Source: Desulfarculaceae bacterium
GTDB lineage: Bacteria > Desulfobacterota > Desulfarculia > Desulfarculales > Desulfarculaceae
Reading direction: 5' to 3'
NCBI GenBank assembly: GCA_021737645.1
Contig: JAIPDO010000002.1
Location: forward strand, 101,639-165,638
DNA length: 64,000 bases
In this document: positions 33,001 through 41,941 of the stretch, piece after piece
How the letters are laid out: every line of letters begins with the position of its first letter
How positions within the stretch are numbered: the stretch's first letter is position 1
Position numbers and translations under genes: made by a program
The notes under the pieces: model-generated
The model's input: only the letters and a program-made list of their open reading frames with translations
Database searches by the model: none
What the model was told of the DNA's origin: nothing

Positions 33001-34365
33001 ATGCAGATGCCTGTGGTGGCTCCCTTTCGGGCCGTGCGTTACAACCCTGAAAAAGTTTCCAGCCTTGCCGATGTGGTCACGCCGCCTTACGACGTGATCA
33101 GTCACGAGCAACAAGAATCTTTTTACGCGTCCGACCCACACAACATCATCCGCGTGGAGCTGAACAAAAAGCGCGACAGCGACCACGCCGAGGACAACCG
33201 CTACACCCGCTCGGCCGAGCATTTCCAGGCCTGGCGCGATGAAGGGGTGCTCACCAGAGACGAGTCTCCGTCTTATTATCTTTCGGAAACCACCTACATC
33301 GATGCCGACGGCAACCAGCAGGTTCGCCGGGGCTTCTTCACCATGCTCAAGGTGGCCGACCCCCACGAGCGCAAGGTGCTGCCCCACGAAAAAACCTTCA
33401 CCGCCCACAAGGAAGACCGCTTCCAGCTGTTCAAGGCGGTGCAGGCCAACATCTCGCCCATCTTCGCCCTGTACCCCGACGACCTCAATGAAGTGATGAC
33501 CACTCTGGAGCAGGCCAAGGAGCCCGAGCCCCTCAACGACTTCGTGGACCCCATGGGCCTGCCCCAAAAGCTCTACCGGGTCAGCGACCCCGAGGCCTGC
33601 CGCCGGGTGCAGGAGCTTATGGGCGACAAGGTGATCTTCATCGCCGACGGCCACCATCGCTATGAGACCGCCCTGAACTACCGCAACTACATGCGCGAAC
33701 TTCACCCCGAGGCCGGTCCCGAGGCCCTGTTCAATTACACCCTCACCTACCTGTGCTCCATGAGCGATCCGGGCCTGACCGTCTTCGCCTGCCACCGCCT
33801 GGTGCCCCGGCTGGACGGCTTCGGCGCCGAGGACTTCCTGGCCCTGGCCAAGCCCTACTTCGACGTGCGCGAGGTGGAGCTGGAGGGCGACCTGGACACG
33901 GCCAAGGCCCGGCTCACCGAGGCCCTGGCCCAGGCCGACGCCAAGAGCAACAGCCTGGGGCTGGTGTCCCACGACACGGACAAGGCCTATCTGCTCACCC
34001 TCAAGCCGGGGGCCATGGCCGGGCAGACCGGTTCGGACGTGGAAGGCCCTCTGGCCGAGTTGGACGTGGTGGTGCTCACCCACTTGGTGCTGGACCAGAT
34101 CCTGGGCTTTGACAACAACGCACGGGACCAGGACCACACCATCCGCTACTTGGCGGACATGACCCACGTACTTCAGGAAGTAAAAAGCGGGCGCTCCCGC
34201 CTGGCCTTTTTGCTCAACCCCACCAAGGTGGAGCAGGTGCAGGCCGTGGCCGAGGCCGGGCTGATCATGCCCCGCAAGGCCACCTACTTCTACCCCAAGG
34301 TGCTCACCGGCCTGGTGATCAATCTGCTATGCCACGATGAACAGGCCGAAGGCTGTAAAGGATAG
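33001..34365 (+). CDS. DUF1015 family protein
   Basis: A 454-residue protein of the DUF1015 family. Signatures are VVAPFRAVRYNPEKVSSLADVVTPPYDVIS near the N-terminus, YAxDPHNIIRVELN-like text, and the ParB/SerK-like IADGHHRYETALNYRN in the centre. It is cytosolic. The function is not established; homologues often sit next to serine-biosynthesis genes and the DGHHR motif recalls free serine kinase, so a kinase-like role in serine metabolism is only a possibility. ATG at 33001 follows GGAGG. Confidence 0.85.
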   Translation: MQMPVVAPFRAVRYNPEKVSSLADVVTPPYDVISHEQQESFYASDPHNIIRVELNKKRDSDHAEDNRYTRSAEHFQAWRDEGVLTRDESPSYYLSETTYIDADGNQQVRRGFFTMLKVADPHERKVLPHEKTFTAHKEDRFQLFKAVQANISPIFALYPDDLNEVMTTLEQAKEPEPLNDFVDPMGLPQKLYRVSDPEACRRVQELMGDKVIFIADGHHRYETALNYRNYMRELHPEAGPEALFNYTLTYLCSMSDPGLTVFACHRLVPRLDGFGAEDFLALAKPYFDVREVELEGDLDTAKARLTEALAQADAKSNSLGLVSHDTDKAYLLTLKPGAMAGQTGSDVEGPLAELDVVVLTHLVLDQILGFDNNARDQDHTIRYLADMTHVLQEVKSGRSRLAFLLNPTKVEQVQAVAEAGLIMPRKATYFYPKVLTGLVINLLCHDEQAEGCKG

Positions 34366-35101
34366 TTCCGCTTCCCCGGGCGGTCGCGGGAGCCAAACCA
34401 CCCACGACCGCCTGGGGCCTCATTACCTGGAGCAACCCGCCCAGGGATTTCGTTTCGCCATAGACAGCGTTTTACTGGCCGATTTCGCCACCACGGCGGG
34501 CGGCCCGGTGGCCGACCTGGGTGCCGGCTGCGGGGTGTTGTGCGTGCTATTGGCCGCTCGGGGACTGGCCGGGCCCTTCAGCGCGCTGGAAATAGACCCC
34601 CTGGCGGCAGGCTGCTGTGAGCGCAACTTCTCCCGCGCGGGCCTGGATGGCCGAGTGCTTGCCCACGACCTTTCCCAGCCCCACCCCGGGCTGAAGCCGG
34701 GCTCTTTTGCCCTGGTGATAAGCAACCCGCCCTTTGGCCGGCCGGGCCGGGGACGGCTCTCCCCCGATCCCGCCCGGGCCAGGGCCCGCCACGAGCTGGC
34801 CCTGACCGCCGAAGACCTGTGGCAGCGGGCCAAAGAGCTATTGGCCCCCGGTGCGCGCCTGGCCCTGTGCTGGCCGCCCAGCCGCCTGCCCCAGGCCCTG
34901 GCGGGCCTCACCGCCCACGGCCTGGCCCCCCGGCGGCTGCGCCTGGTGCACGGCCGGGTGGAGCTTCCGGCCAAAATATGCCTTATCGAAGCGGTGAAGG
35001 ACGGCGGCGAGGAACTGGGGGTGGAGCCACCCCTGATCGTCTACGACCAGGGCCAGGAGTACGGCCCCGAGGTGGCGGCTATTTATCAGCGGCTTTGTTA
35101 G
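34337..35101 (+). CDS. TrmN6/YfiC-like SAM-dependent methyltransferase
   Basis: A 254-residue class I methyltransferase: motif I VADLGAGCGVLCVLLAARG, acidic loop ALEIDP, motif IV VISNPPFG (the NPPF/Y signature of N6-adenine or N5-glutamine methylation). It resembles tRNA1(Val) A37 N6-methyltransferases, which begin with QPxxGFRFxxDSVLLAxF as here. It overlaps the end of the DUF1015 gene by 29 bases. The substrate is inferred from family resemblance. Confidence 0.83.
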   Translation: MNRPKAVKDSSASPGGRGSQTTHDRLGPHYLEQPAQGFRFAIDSVLLADFATTAGGPVADLGAGCGVLCVLLAARGLAGPFSALEIDPLAAGCCERNFSRAGLDGRVLAHDLSQPHPGLKPGSFALVISNPPFGRPGRGRLSPDPARARARHELALTAEDLWQRAKELLAPGARLALCWPPSRLPQALAGLTAHGLAPRRLRLVHGRVELPAKICLIEAVKDGGEELGVEPPLIVYDQGQEYGPEVAAIYQRLC

Positions 35102-35534
35102 CCCGGCGGCAGGCCCGGCCCAGGGAGGCCAGGGCCTCGCGCAGCTCGGGGTCCTTGATCCCGGCCACGGCGGCATCCACCTCGCTCTCTTCCTGGGCGT
35201 TTAGCTCGGGCTGGGGCTGGGGTGGCGGAGGAGGCGGCTTCAAGGAGGGTGCGCTCACCAGCTTGAGGCGCTGCACCGCATGTCCGGCCTGGCTGAGGCG
35301 CTCACATATCTGAGGACCGGCCAGGGCAAGCTCCTGCTTCCAGGCCGAGCCACCCACCGCCACCACCAAAATCCCGCCCTTTTCCAGAGACACCGGCAGG
35401 GCTCGGCGGGCCAGCCCCTCCCCGGCGGCCACCCGCCAGGCGGCCAATAGCTCGGCCGAGGGCAGACGCTGGGCCAGAGGCCCGGGCAGGGCCGCGCCCA
35501 ATACTTGTTTCAGGCTCAGAGGGTCGCGCTTCAT
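35079..35534 (-). CDS. DUF721 (DciA-like) protein
   Basis: A 151-residue protein with an N-terminal DUF721 domain (SLKQVLGAALPGPLAQRLPSAELLAAWRVAAGEGLARRALPVSLEKGGILVVAVGGSAWKQELA). A proline-rich linker with a run of prolines (about 107-117) and an acidic tail follow. DUF721 proteins include DciA, the helicase loader/partner of DnaB, so a replication role is plausible. The ATG at 35534 is preferred over the longer frame at 35600. Its 3' end overlaps the convergent methyltransferase gene by 23 bases. Confidence 0.75.
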   Translation of the reverse strand: MKRDPLSLKQVLGAALPGPLAQRLPSAELLAAWRVAAGEGLARRALPVSLEKGGILVVAVGGSAWKQELALAGPQICERLSQAGHAVQRLKLVSAPSLKPPPPPPQPQPELNAQEESEVDAAVAGIKDPELREALASLGRACRRANKAADK

Positions 35535-35641
35535 GGCTCCAGTATAGCCCCCGTTCCCCGTCCTTGTCTTGCCCCAGACAAACGCTATAGAATGTTGCAA
35601 TCCGTCGTCTGCCGTCCGGTCCCTATTAGCCTGGGGGAGTC

Positions 35642-36943
35642 ATGAGCGCCGCCACCGTTTCCCGCCCGTCATCGTACCGTTGGCTGGTATTCGTGGTCCT
35701 GGCCTGCGCCTATCTGCTGGTCTACTTCCACCGGACCTGCCCGGCGGTGGTGGCCGCGGACCTTATGCGCGATCTCAAGGCCGGGGCCACCTCCCTGGGC
35801 ATGTTGGGAGCGGCCTATTTTTACCCCTACGCTCTGATGCAGCTTCCCGCAGGGCTCTTAAGCGACACCTGGGGGCCGCGCAAGACCATAACCCTGTTCT
35901 TCTCCCTGGCCGGGGTGGGGGCCATCTGGCTGGGCTTGGCCGGGTCCATCGGCCCGGCCATCGCCGCCCGCACCCTGGTGGGACTGGGGGTGGCCATGGT
36001 ATTCGTGCCCACCATCAAGGTGCTCACCCATTGGTTCACCCGCGCTGAGTTCTCTCGCATGATGGGCATCCTCATGGCCCTGGGCGGAGTGGGGGCCTAC
36101 ACCGCCGCCCAGCCCCTGGCTTGGCTCAGCCTCATCGTGGGCTGGCGGGGCAGCTTCATCCTCATCGGCGCGGTCACCCTGGTAATCGCCGGGCTCGTCT
36201 GGGTGGTGGTGCGCAACCGGCCCGAGGACAAGGGCCTGCCACCGGTGTCGGACAGCCTGAGCGACCCGCTGGGCGGTGACACCATGACCCTGGGCCAGGG
36301 CATCAAGATGGTTGTGAGCAACCCCCGCTTCTGGGCGGTGGCGGTGTGGTTCTTCATCACTCCGGGCATCTTTTTCTCCCTGGGCGGACTGTGGGGAGGG
36401 CCCTACCTAATGCAGGTCTACGGCCTTAGCAAGACCCAGGCGGGCGGGGTGCTCAGCATGTTGGCCGTGGGCATGATCGTGGGCAGCCCCCTGGTTTCCT
36501 GGGTATCGGACAAGATCCTGGTCTCGCGCAAGCAAACCATGATCATCACCGGAGTGGGCCTGTGCGTGCTGGTGGGCATCCTCTACCTGGCCCCGGCCTC
36601 CTTCAGCCCCTCCATGCTCTACTTGTGGTTCTTCCTTTTCGCGTTATGCTCAAGCGCCATAGTCGTCATCGGATTCACCACCACCAAGGAGTTGTTCCCC
36701 GTGGCCATCGCCGGCACCTCTACCGGACTCATCAACTTGTTCCCCTTTCTGGGCGGCGCGGTGCTCCAGCCGGTCACCGGCTGGTTGCTGCAAATCCAGG
36801 GCGGCCCCCAGGGCCCCTACAGCCCGGTCATGTATCAGAACGTGTTTTTGTTCTACCTGGGCCTGTCCGTGGTGGCCCTTATCTGCGCCTGCCTGATAAA
36901 GGACACCCTTCCTGGGCGCAAGGCGGCCCGGAGCGCGGCGTGA
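35642..36943 (+). CDS. Major facilitator superfamily transporter
   Basis: A 433-residue membrane protein with about 12 predicted segments. It has the MFS loop 2-3 motif GLLSDTWGPRKTI and a charged central loop (RNRPEDKGLPPVSDSLSD). It resembles OPA/anion-cation or oxalate/formate-type symporters in the N-terminal YFHRTCPAVV region. The substrate is not readable. Its stop overlaps the start of the thioesterase gene by one base, so the two are co-translated. Confidence 0.88.
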   Translation: MSAATVSRPSSYRWLVFVVLACAYLLVYFHRTCPAVVAADLMRDLKAGATSLGMLGAAYFYPYALMQLPAGLLSDTWGPRKTITLFFSLAGVGAIWLGLAGSIGPAIAARTLVGLGVAMVFVPTIKVLTHWFTRAEFSRMMGILMALGGVGAYTAAQPLAWLSLIVGWRGSFILIGAVTLVIAGLVWVVVRNRPEDKGLPPVSDSLSDPLGGDTMTLGQGIKMVVSNPRFWAVAVWFFITPGIFFSLGGLWGGPYLMQVYGLSKTQAGGVLSMLAVGMIVGSPLVSWVSDKILVSRKQTMIITGVGLCVLVGILYLAPASFSPSMLYLWFFLFALCSSAIVVIGFTTTKELFPVAIAGTSTGLINLFPFLGGAVLQPVTGWLLQIQGGPQGPYSPVMYQNVFLFYLGLSVVALICACLIKDTLPGRKAARSAA

Positions 36944-37374
36944 TGGCCCTGGACGAGCGCCTGGCCTACGCCCGCCAGGTGGTGGGGACGGACCCCGTAT
37001 CCACCCTCTTGGGCATCCAGGTGGTGGAGGTGGCCGAAGGTGGGGCCACGGTTTGCCTGACCCCCCAGGCCCACCACCTCAATTCCTTGGGCCGGGTGCA
37101 CGGCTCCACCCTCTACGCCCTGGCCGACCAGGCCATGGCCGTGGCCGCCAACACCCTGGAGAACCCGGCGCTTATGGTGGAGACCCACATCAGCTTTTTG
37201 GCCAAGGCAGAGCCGGAGCAGCGCCTGCTGGCCTTGGCCAGGGTGCGCGACGCGGGCCGCAAGCTGAGCCTGTGGGAGGTGGAGATAAAGGACGAAAGCG
37301 GCCGCTTGGTGGCCCTGGCCAGCGGACGAGGCTATCACACCGCGGGCGGCCCCCTGGCCAAGAAGCCGGAGTAA
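36943..37374 (+). CDS. PaaI-type hotdog thioesterase
   Basis: A 143-residue acyl-CoA thioesterase. The hotdog motif HLNSLGRVHGSTLYALADQAMAVAAN contains the catalytic Asp and the HG loop. The C-terminal strands end GRLVALASGRGYH. Start overlaps the MFS stop (TGATG). It may hydrolyse a CoA ester of the transported acid, or serve general CoA recycling. Confidence 0.88.
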   Translation: MALDERLAYARQVVGTDPVSTLLGIQVVEVAEGGATVCLTPQAHHLNSLGRVHGSTLYALADQAMAVAANTLENPALMVETHISFLAKAEPEQRLLALARVRDAGRKLSLWEVEIKDESGRLVALASGRGYHTAGGPLAKKPE

Positions 37375-37378
37375 GGCC

Positions 37379-37756
37379 GTGCCCACCCCGGTGCGTTTGC
37401 TGATCGAGGGCCTGGAACTGACCGGCCACCTGGACGACAGCCAGGCGGGCCGCGCCCTGGCGGAGCGCCTGGCCCTGACCTGGAGCGCGGAGCGCTGGGG
37501 CCGGGAGTACTACGGCCCCCTGGGCCAAGCCATCGGCTCCCCCCAGGGTCAGGGCAAACAGGACATGGCCCTGGGCGAGTTGGCCTTTCACCCGGAAACC
37601 GGCCTGCTGTGCCTGTTCTTCGGCCCCACCCCCATGAGCCACGATGAAACGCCCAAGGCCGCCTTTCCGGTGCTCTCGGTGGGCATGCTCCGCGGCGACT
37701 GGGAGGCCCTGGCCGCCCTGCCATCTGCGGTCAGCGCCCGGTTGGAAGCCCTTTGA
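37379..37756 (+). CDS. Cyclophilin-like fold (DUF369) protein
   Basis: A 125-residue protein with the cyclophilin-like family pattern: VRLLIEGLELTGHLDDSQAGRALAERL, then WGREYYG and a LGELAFHPETGLLCLFFGPTPMS core. GTG start behind GGAGTAAGG, 4 bases after the thioesterase. Family members (TM1367-like) have the cyclophilin barrel without proline isomerase residues; function unknown. Confidence 0.75.
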   Translation: MPTPVRLLIEGLELTGHLDDSQAGRALAERLALTWSAERWGREYYGPLGQAIGSPQGQGKQDMALGELAFHPETGLLCLFFGPTPMSHDETPKAAFPVLSVGMLRGDWEALAALPSAVSARLEAL

Positions 37757-37829
37757 GCCGGTGCCCTTGTACCACCGCCCGCGTGTGTTAAATTTCTAGC
37801 AGGCAGCTAGCATCTGAAACCCCCTTGCA

Positions 37830-37857
37830 GGCCGCCGCCTGGCCCTAAGCGGCGGCC
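37830..37857 (+). other. GC-rich hairpin in the leader of the symporter gene
   Basis: GGCCGCCGC - 10 bases - GCGGCGGCC, a perfect 9-base stem, followed by AAGGTTTT. It could be a weak terminator for the MFS-thioesterase-cyclophilin genes or an attenuator for the following gene. Confidence 0.45.
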
Positions 37858-37870
37858 AAGGTTTTGTCCA

Positions 37871-38803
37871 TTGAGATCTCGCGACCTGGCCCTGATCATC
37901 GTGGCCTTCCTGGGAATCGCCGGGGGAGTTTTCCTGCCGGGGCCGTCCGGTATTTTCACCCCGGCAACCGTGTACATGATGATGGCCATCCTCTACCTGG
38001 CCTTCTTGCGCATCGACTTCGGGGCGTTGGTTCGCCTGAACAAGGCCGACCTCAGCGAGATGGCCTGGTGGAGCCTCATCAAGCTGTTCCTGTTGCCGGT
38101 GGCCCTGTGGTACCTCTTCCGCTGGCTGGCTCCGGGCTGGGCTTTGCCGGTGCTGTTGTTGTCTGGGGTGTCCGCCGGGGTCACCGCGCCGTTTTTCAGC
38201 CAGATGCTGGGCGGCAACGCCAGCCGCACCTTGCAGCTCACGGTGCTCACCTCGGTGCTGGTGCCGCTGACCCTGCCCGCCCTGGTCAAGCTGCTGGCCG
38301 GCGCGGAGATAAACATCCCCTTCGTGCACATGGCCCGCATGCTGGCCCAGGTGATCTTCGTGCCCCTGGTGCTGGCTTGGCTCACCCTGCGTTTTCTCCC
38401 CGCCATGGCCGACTCACTAGGCAAGGTGCAGTTCCCCCTGGTCCTGGCTTCCTTCTTTTTCATCAACCTGGGGGTGTTCGCGCAATTCTCCACCTTTTTC
38501 TTTTCCCAGTCCGGGCAGGTGTTGGCCGCCCTGGTCATCGCCTGCGGCCTGGCCGCCCTGTACTTCGCGGTGATATGGCTCATGGGCCCCCTTTCCGGCG
38601 GGCGCATGGACCTGATCTCCTGCGGCTCCGGGCTGATCTTCGTCAACAACGTGCTCATTGTGGTGTTCGCGGCCAATTTCTTCGGCCCGCGCAACCCCCT
38701 GCTCTCGGCCCTTTATCTGCTGCCCCTGTACGTGATGCTCTTGCCGCTGCGCGCCCTGGCCAACCGGCAGAAACGCGTCACCACCACGGGAGTTGAGCCT
38801 TGA
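37871..38803 (+). CDS. SBF/BASS-type (bile acid:Na+ symporter / ACR3-like) membrane transporter
   Basis: A 310-residue membrane protein with about 9-10 segments. The pattern (MAILYLAFLRIDFGALVRL..., LLLSGVSAGVTAPFFSQMLGGN, FINLGVFAQFSTFFF..., FVNNVLIVVFAANFF) fits the sodium symporter SBF/BASS superfamily, with a Gly/Asn-rich crossing region. The TTG start has no clear ribosome site, so the exact start is uncertain. Substrate unknown. It overlaps the metallophosphoesterase start by one base. Confidence 0.72.
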   Translation: MRSRDLALIIVAFLGIAGGVFLPGPSGIFTPATVYMMMAILYLAFLRIDFGALVRLNKADLSEMAWWSLIKLFLLPVALWYLFRWLAPGWALPVLLLSGVSAGVTAPFFSQMLGGNASRTLQLTVLTSVLVPLTLPALVKLLAGAEINIPFVHMARMLAQVIFVPLVLAWLTLRFLPAMADSLGKVQFPLVLASFFFINLGVFAQFSTFFFSQSGQVLAALVIACGLAALYFAVIWLMGPLSGGRMDLISCGSGLIFVNNVLIVVFAANFFGPRNPLLSALYLLPLYVMLLPLRALANRQKRVTTTGVEP

Positions 38804-39912
38804 TGTGGTTCCTGACCATATTTTTGAGCGTCTACACGCTGCTGCACCTGATCTTCTACCGGGCGGCGCGTTGCCTGCTGCCCGGCGGGCCTGGGGCTCG
38901 GGTGCTGCTGGGCCTTTTTCTGCTGCTTATGATCCTGGCTCCGGTCATCACCGTGATGGCCGGATACAAGGGCTACAACGGCCTGGCCCGTTTGGCGGGC
39001 ACGGTGGGATACTGGTGGATGGGCTACCTGCTTATCAGCCTGATGTGCCTGCTGGCCCTGGACCTGCTGCGTCTGGGGGCCCTGCCCTTTTCCCCCCAGC
39101 CCTGGAACTGGCGCATGCCCGTGGCCCTGGCCCTGGGCGCGGCCTTCATCATCAGCGCCTATGCCGGCTATGCGGCCACCGACATTCGCCTCAAGCACCT
39201 GACCATCCACACCGACAAGCTGCCGGTTGGGGTGGAGCGCCTGGTCATCGCCCAGACCACGGATTTGCATTTGGGCCTGCCCGGCGGGGTGTCCCGTTTG
39301 CGCAAAGCCATCAAGCTGGTGGAACGGGCCAAGCCCGACCTGTGGCTGGACACCGGCGATCTGTGGGACCGGCCTTTGCTGGACGTAAGCCAACTGGTGG
39401 CCATGATGCGCCGTGTCGAGCCGCCCCTGGGTAAATACATGATCGCGGGCAACCACGAATTTTACGTGGGCCTGGACACCGCCTTTGAGCTGAGCCGGGA
39501 CGCCGGGTTCATGGTGCTGGACAACCGGGGTCAGGCGGCAGGCCCGCTGTACCTGGCCGGGGCGGACGACGCCCGCGGCATAAACCCCGAATGGGACGCA
39601 TCGGCCATGGCCGGTAGCGATGCCCGGCGCTTCACCATATTTCTGCGCCACCGCCCCTTGTTCAACCAGGAATACGCCGACAAGGTGGATTTGCAGCTTT
39701 CGGGCCACACCCACGGCGGCCAGGTTTGGCCGGCCCATCTCATCACCAGCCGCATCTTCCCCTATTTCGCCGGGCTCTATCATCCGGCCAAAGGCTCCCT
39801 GCTCTACACCAGCCGGGGCACCGGCACCTGGGGGCCGCCCATGCGCCTGTTCTCCCCGCCCGAGGTCACCATCATCCAACTGGTGCGCGCCCCGGCCAAG
39901 CTCTCCCGTTAG
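38803..39912 (+). CDS. Membrane-anchored metallophosphoesterase (YaeI-like)
   Basis: A 369-residue protein. The first ~130 residues hold four hydrophobic segments, and the rest is a calcineurin-like phosphoesterase with the metal-binding blocks TTDLHLG (Asp, His), DTGDLWDR (Gly-Asp), AGNHEFYVG (Asn-His-Glu), HRPLF and SGHTHGGQ. YaeI-type homologues hydrolyse lipid-linked or UDP-sugar phosphates at the membrane. Start TGATG overlaps the previous gene. Confidence 0.88.
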   Translation: MWFLTIFLSVYTLLHLIFYRAARCLLPGGPGARVLLGLFLLLMILAPVITVMAGYKGYNGLARLAGTVGYWWMGYLLISLMCLLALDLLRLGALPFSPQPWNWRMPVALALGAAFIISAYAGYAATDIRLKHLTIHTDKLPVGVERLVIAQTTDLHLGLPGGVSRLRKAIKLVERAKPDLWLDTGDLWDRPLLDVSQLVAMMRRVEPPLGKYMIAGNHEFYVGLDTAFELSRDAGFMVLDNRGQAAGPLYLAGADDARGINPEWDASAMAGSDARRFTIFLRHRPLFNQEYADKVDLQLSGHTHGGQVWPAHLITSRIFPYFAGLYHPAKGSLLYTSRGTGTWGPPMRLFSPPEVTIIQLVRAPAKLSR

Positions 39913-39966
39913 TAGGCCCATCGGACTCCTAAAGATCGCTTGACAGCGTGCCTCCCTGCGTTTTAC

Positions 39967-39982
39967 TTTACGTTAACGTTAA
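39967..39982. promoter_or_regulatory. LiuR-like operator upstream of the MerR/acyl-CoA operon
   Basis: TTTACGTTAACGTTAA, a near-perfect palindrome of ACGT half-sites 18 bases before the MerR start. The form matches, as I remember it, the operator described for LiuR-type MerR regulators of branched-chain amino acid and fatty acid degradation. Autoregulation is likely (inference). Confidence 0.6.
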
Positions 39983-39999
39983 CTGTAGGTATTGTGAGC

Positions 40000-40449
40000 A
40001 TGAGAAATACATCCGCCTCCCCGTCCCGTTCCTGGGCCATCGCCGAGTTGGCCCAGGAGCTGGAGATCAGCACCCGCACCATCCGCTTTTACGAGGAAAA
40101 GGGGCTCATAAGCCCGGAGCGCACCTCGGGTAACCAACGCATCTATTCCAAGCGCGACCGGGCGCGGCTCAAACTGATCCTCCGGGGCAAGCGCTTCGGC
40201 TACTCCCTGGAGGAAATCGGGGAGATGATCGGCATGGCCTCGGTGGACCTGGACGAAGCGGAGCAGATAAAACGCAGCCTGGCCTACGGGGACAAGAGAC
40301 TTGAGGAAATACGCCAGCGCATCGAGGAGCTGAAGATGCTGGCCGAGGATATCGAAACCATGCGGGCCAAGCTTTTGGCCAAACTGAGGGAACTGGAACC
40401 GCAAGGAGGGAACGGCAGCCATGAACCTGGTGGAGATACTGGAGCTTAA
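40000..40449 (+). CDS. MerR-family regulator (LiuR-like)
   Basis: A 149-residue regulator. The N-terminal winged HTH (WAIAELAQELEISTRTIRFYEEKGLISPERTSGNQRIYSKRDRARLKLIL) is followed by a long coiled dimerization helix. No metal-binding cysteines are present, so it is not a metal sensor. The helix SLEEIGEMIGM-D resembles the LiuR subgroup, which senses acyl-CoA intermediates. Start at ATG 40000 (GTG at 39994 also possible). It overlaps the acyl-CoA ligase gene by 29 bases. Confidence 0.85.
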   Translation: MRNTSASPSRSWAIAELAQELEISTRTIRFYEEKGLISPERTSGNQRIYSKRDRARLKLILRGKRFGYSLEEIGEMIGMASVDLDEAEQIKRSLAYGDKRLEEIRQRIEELKMLAEDIETMRAKLLAKLRELEPQGGNGSHEPGGDTGA

Positions 40450-41926
40450 CGCCCGCAAGTTCGGGCAAAGGGATTGCTTGCGCTACAACGGCGAAGGCCT
40501 CACCTACGGCGAGCTGGATAAAAAGGCATCGCAGGCGGCCGGGCTGTTGCAATCATGGGGAATCGCCAAGGGTGACCGGGTGGGCCTGATGAGCTTCAAC
40601 ACCCCGGCCTATGTGATCGCCTACTACGGCATCCTCAGGGCAGGCGGAGTGGTGGTGCCCATCAACCACAAGCTGCAAGCCCCGGAGGTAGACTACATCC
40701 TGGGCCACAGCGGAGCCAAACTGCTGCTGGCCGACGGAGCCTTGGCCCCGGTGCTGGCCAAGCTGGACTCCCAGGTGCGCCGCGCCGCCCTGGACAGCGA
40801 CATAGACGGCATGGACCGCTTCGAGGCCCTGCTGGAGAGCGCGCTCCCGGCCCAGCCGGTGGCCATCGCCGATGACGACCTGGCCCAAATCCTCTACACC
40901 TCGGGCACCACGGGCAAGCCCAAGGGCTGCCTGCACACTCACCAGACGGTGCTGTTCGCGGGCATCACCGGAGCCCTGGTGGTCAAGATGGACTTCCGCG
41001 ACCGCTTGCTCATGGCCATGCCCATCTGGCACTCCTCGCCGCTGAACAACTGGTTTATGGGAGTGCAGTTCGTTGGCGGCTGCACGGTGCTCATCCGCGA
41101 GTACCACCCTCTGCACTTCTTGCAGGCGGTGCAAGACGAAAAGTGCACCGTGTACTTCGGCGCGCCCATCAGCTACATCCTGCCCATCCAGATGATCCCC
41201 CACTTCGACACCTTTGACCTTAGCTCCATGCGCTGCTGGATCTACGGCGGCGGGCCCATCTCCGGCGAGGTGGCGCTGGACCTCATGAAACGCTACCAGA
41301 GCGAAAACTTCTACCAGGTCTACGGCATGACCGAGGCGGGCCCCACCGGCACCACCCTGTTCCCCTGGGAGCAGGTGACCAAGGCGGGCTCCATCGGGGC
41401 CCAGGGCCTGCCCGGGGCCGACACCAAGGTGATGCGCTTCGACGGCGAACCGGCCCAGGCCGGCGAGACCGGCGAGATATGGCTCAAGGCCCCCTCTATG
41501 ATGAAGGGCTATTACCAGGACCCCGAGGCCACCAAGGAGGCCTTTGAGGACGGCTGGTACAAGACCGGCGACGTGGCCCGGGTGGACCAGGACGGCTACA
41601 TGTTCATCGTGGACCGCTCCAAGGACATGATCGTAACCGGCGGAGAGAACGTCTACTCCAAGGAGGTGGAAGACGCCATCGCCGCCCACCCGGCGGTGAT
41701 GGAGGTGGCGGTCTTGGGGCGGCCCCACAATGAGTGGGGCGAAACGGTGGTGGCCTACGTGGTGCCCAAGCAGGACCAGCAGGCCAGCGCCGAGGAGTTG
41801 GAAGCCTTCCTGGCCGACAAGCTGGCCCGCTACAAGATACCCCGGGACTTCATGTTCGTGGCCGAGCTGCCCCACACACCCACCGGCAAGATAATGAAAT
41901 ACAGACTGCGCGAGGAGGCTTCCTAG
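40421..41926 (+). CDS. Acyl-CoA synthetase (AMP-forming)
   Basis: A 501-residue ligase that activates a carboxylic acid to its CoA thioester via an acyl-adenylate. Motifs are the P-loop YTSGTTGKPKGCLHTH, YQVYGMTEAGP, the hinge WYKTGDVARVDQDGYMFIVDR, and the catalytic Lys in PTGKIMKY near the C-terminus. Start behind AAGGAGGG, inside the MerR gene. The fatty, aromatic or branched substrate is not decided by sequence. It is paired with an acyl-CoA dehydrogenase for the first oxidation step. Confidence 0.92.
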   Translation: MNLVEILELNARKFGQRDCLRYNGEGLTYGELDKKASQAAGLLQSWGIAKGDRVGLMSFNTPAYVIAYYGILRAGGVVVPINHKLQAPEVDYILGHSGAKLLLADGALAPVLAKLDSQVRRAALDSDIDGMDRFEALLESALPAQPVAIADDDLAQILYTSGTTGKPKGCLHTHQTVLFAGITGALVVKMDFRDRLLMAMPIWHSSPLNNWFMGVQFVGGCTVLIREYHPLHFLQAVQDEKCTVYFGAPISYILPIQMIPHFDTFDLSSMRCWIYGGGPISGEVALDLMKRYQSENFYQVYGMTEAGPTGTTLFPWEQVTKAGSIGAQGLPGADTKVMRFDGEPAQAGETGEIWLKAPSMMKGYYQDPEATKEAFEDGWYKTGDVARVDQDGYMFIVDRSKDMIVTGGENVYSKEVEDAIAAHPAVMEVAVLGRPHNEWGETVVAYVVPKQDQQASAEELEAFLADKLARYKIPRDFMFVAELPHTPTGKIMKYRLREEAS

Positions 41927-41941
41927 CCCGCGGAGGACGAT

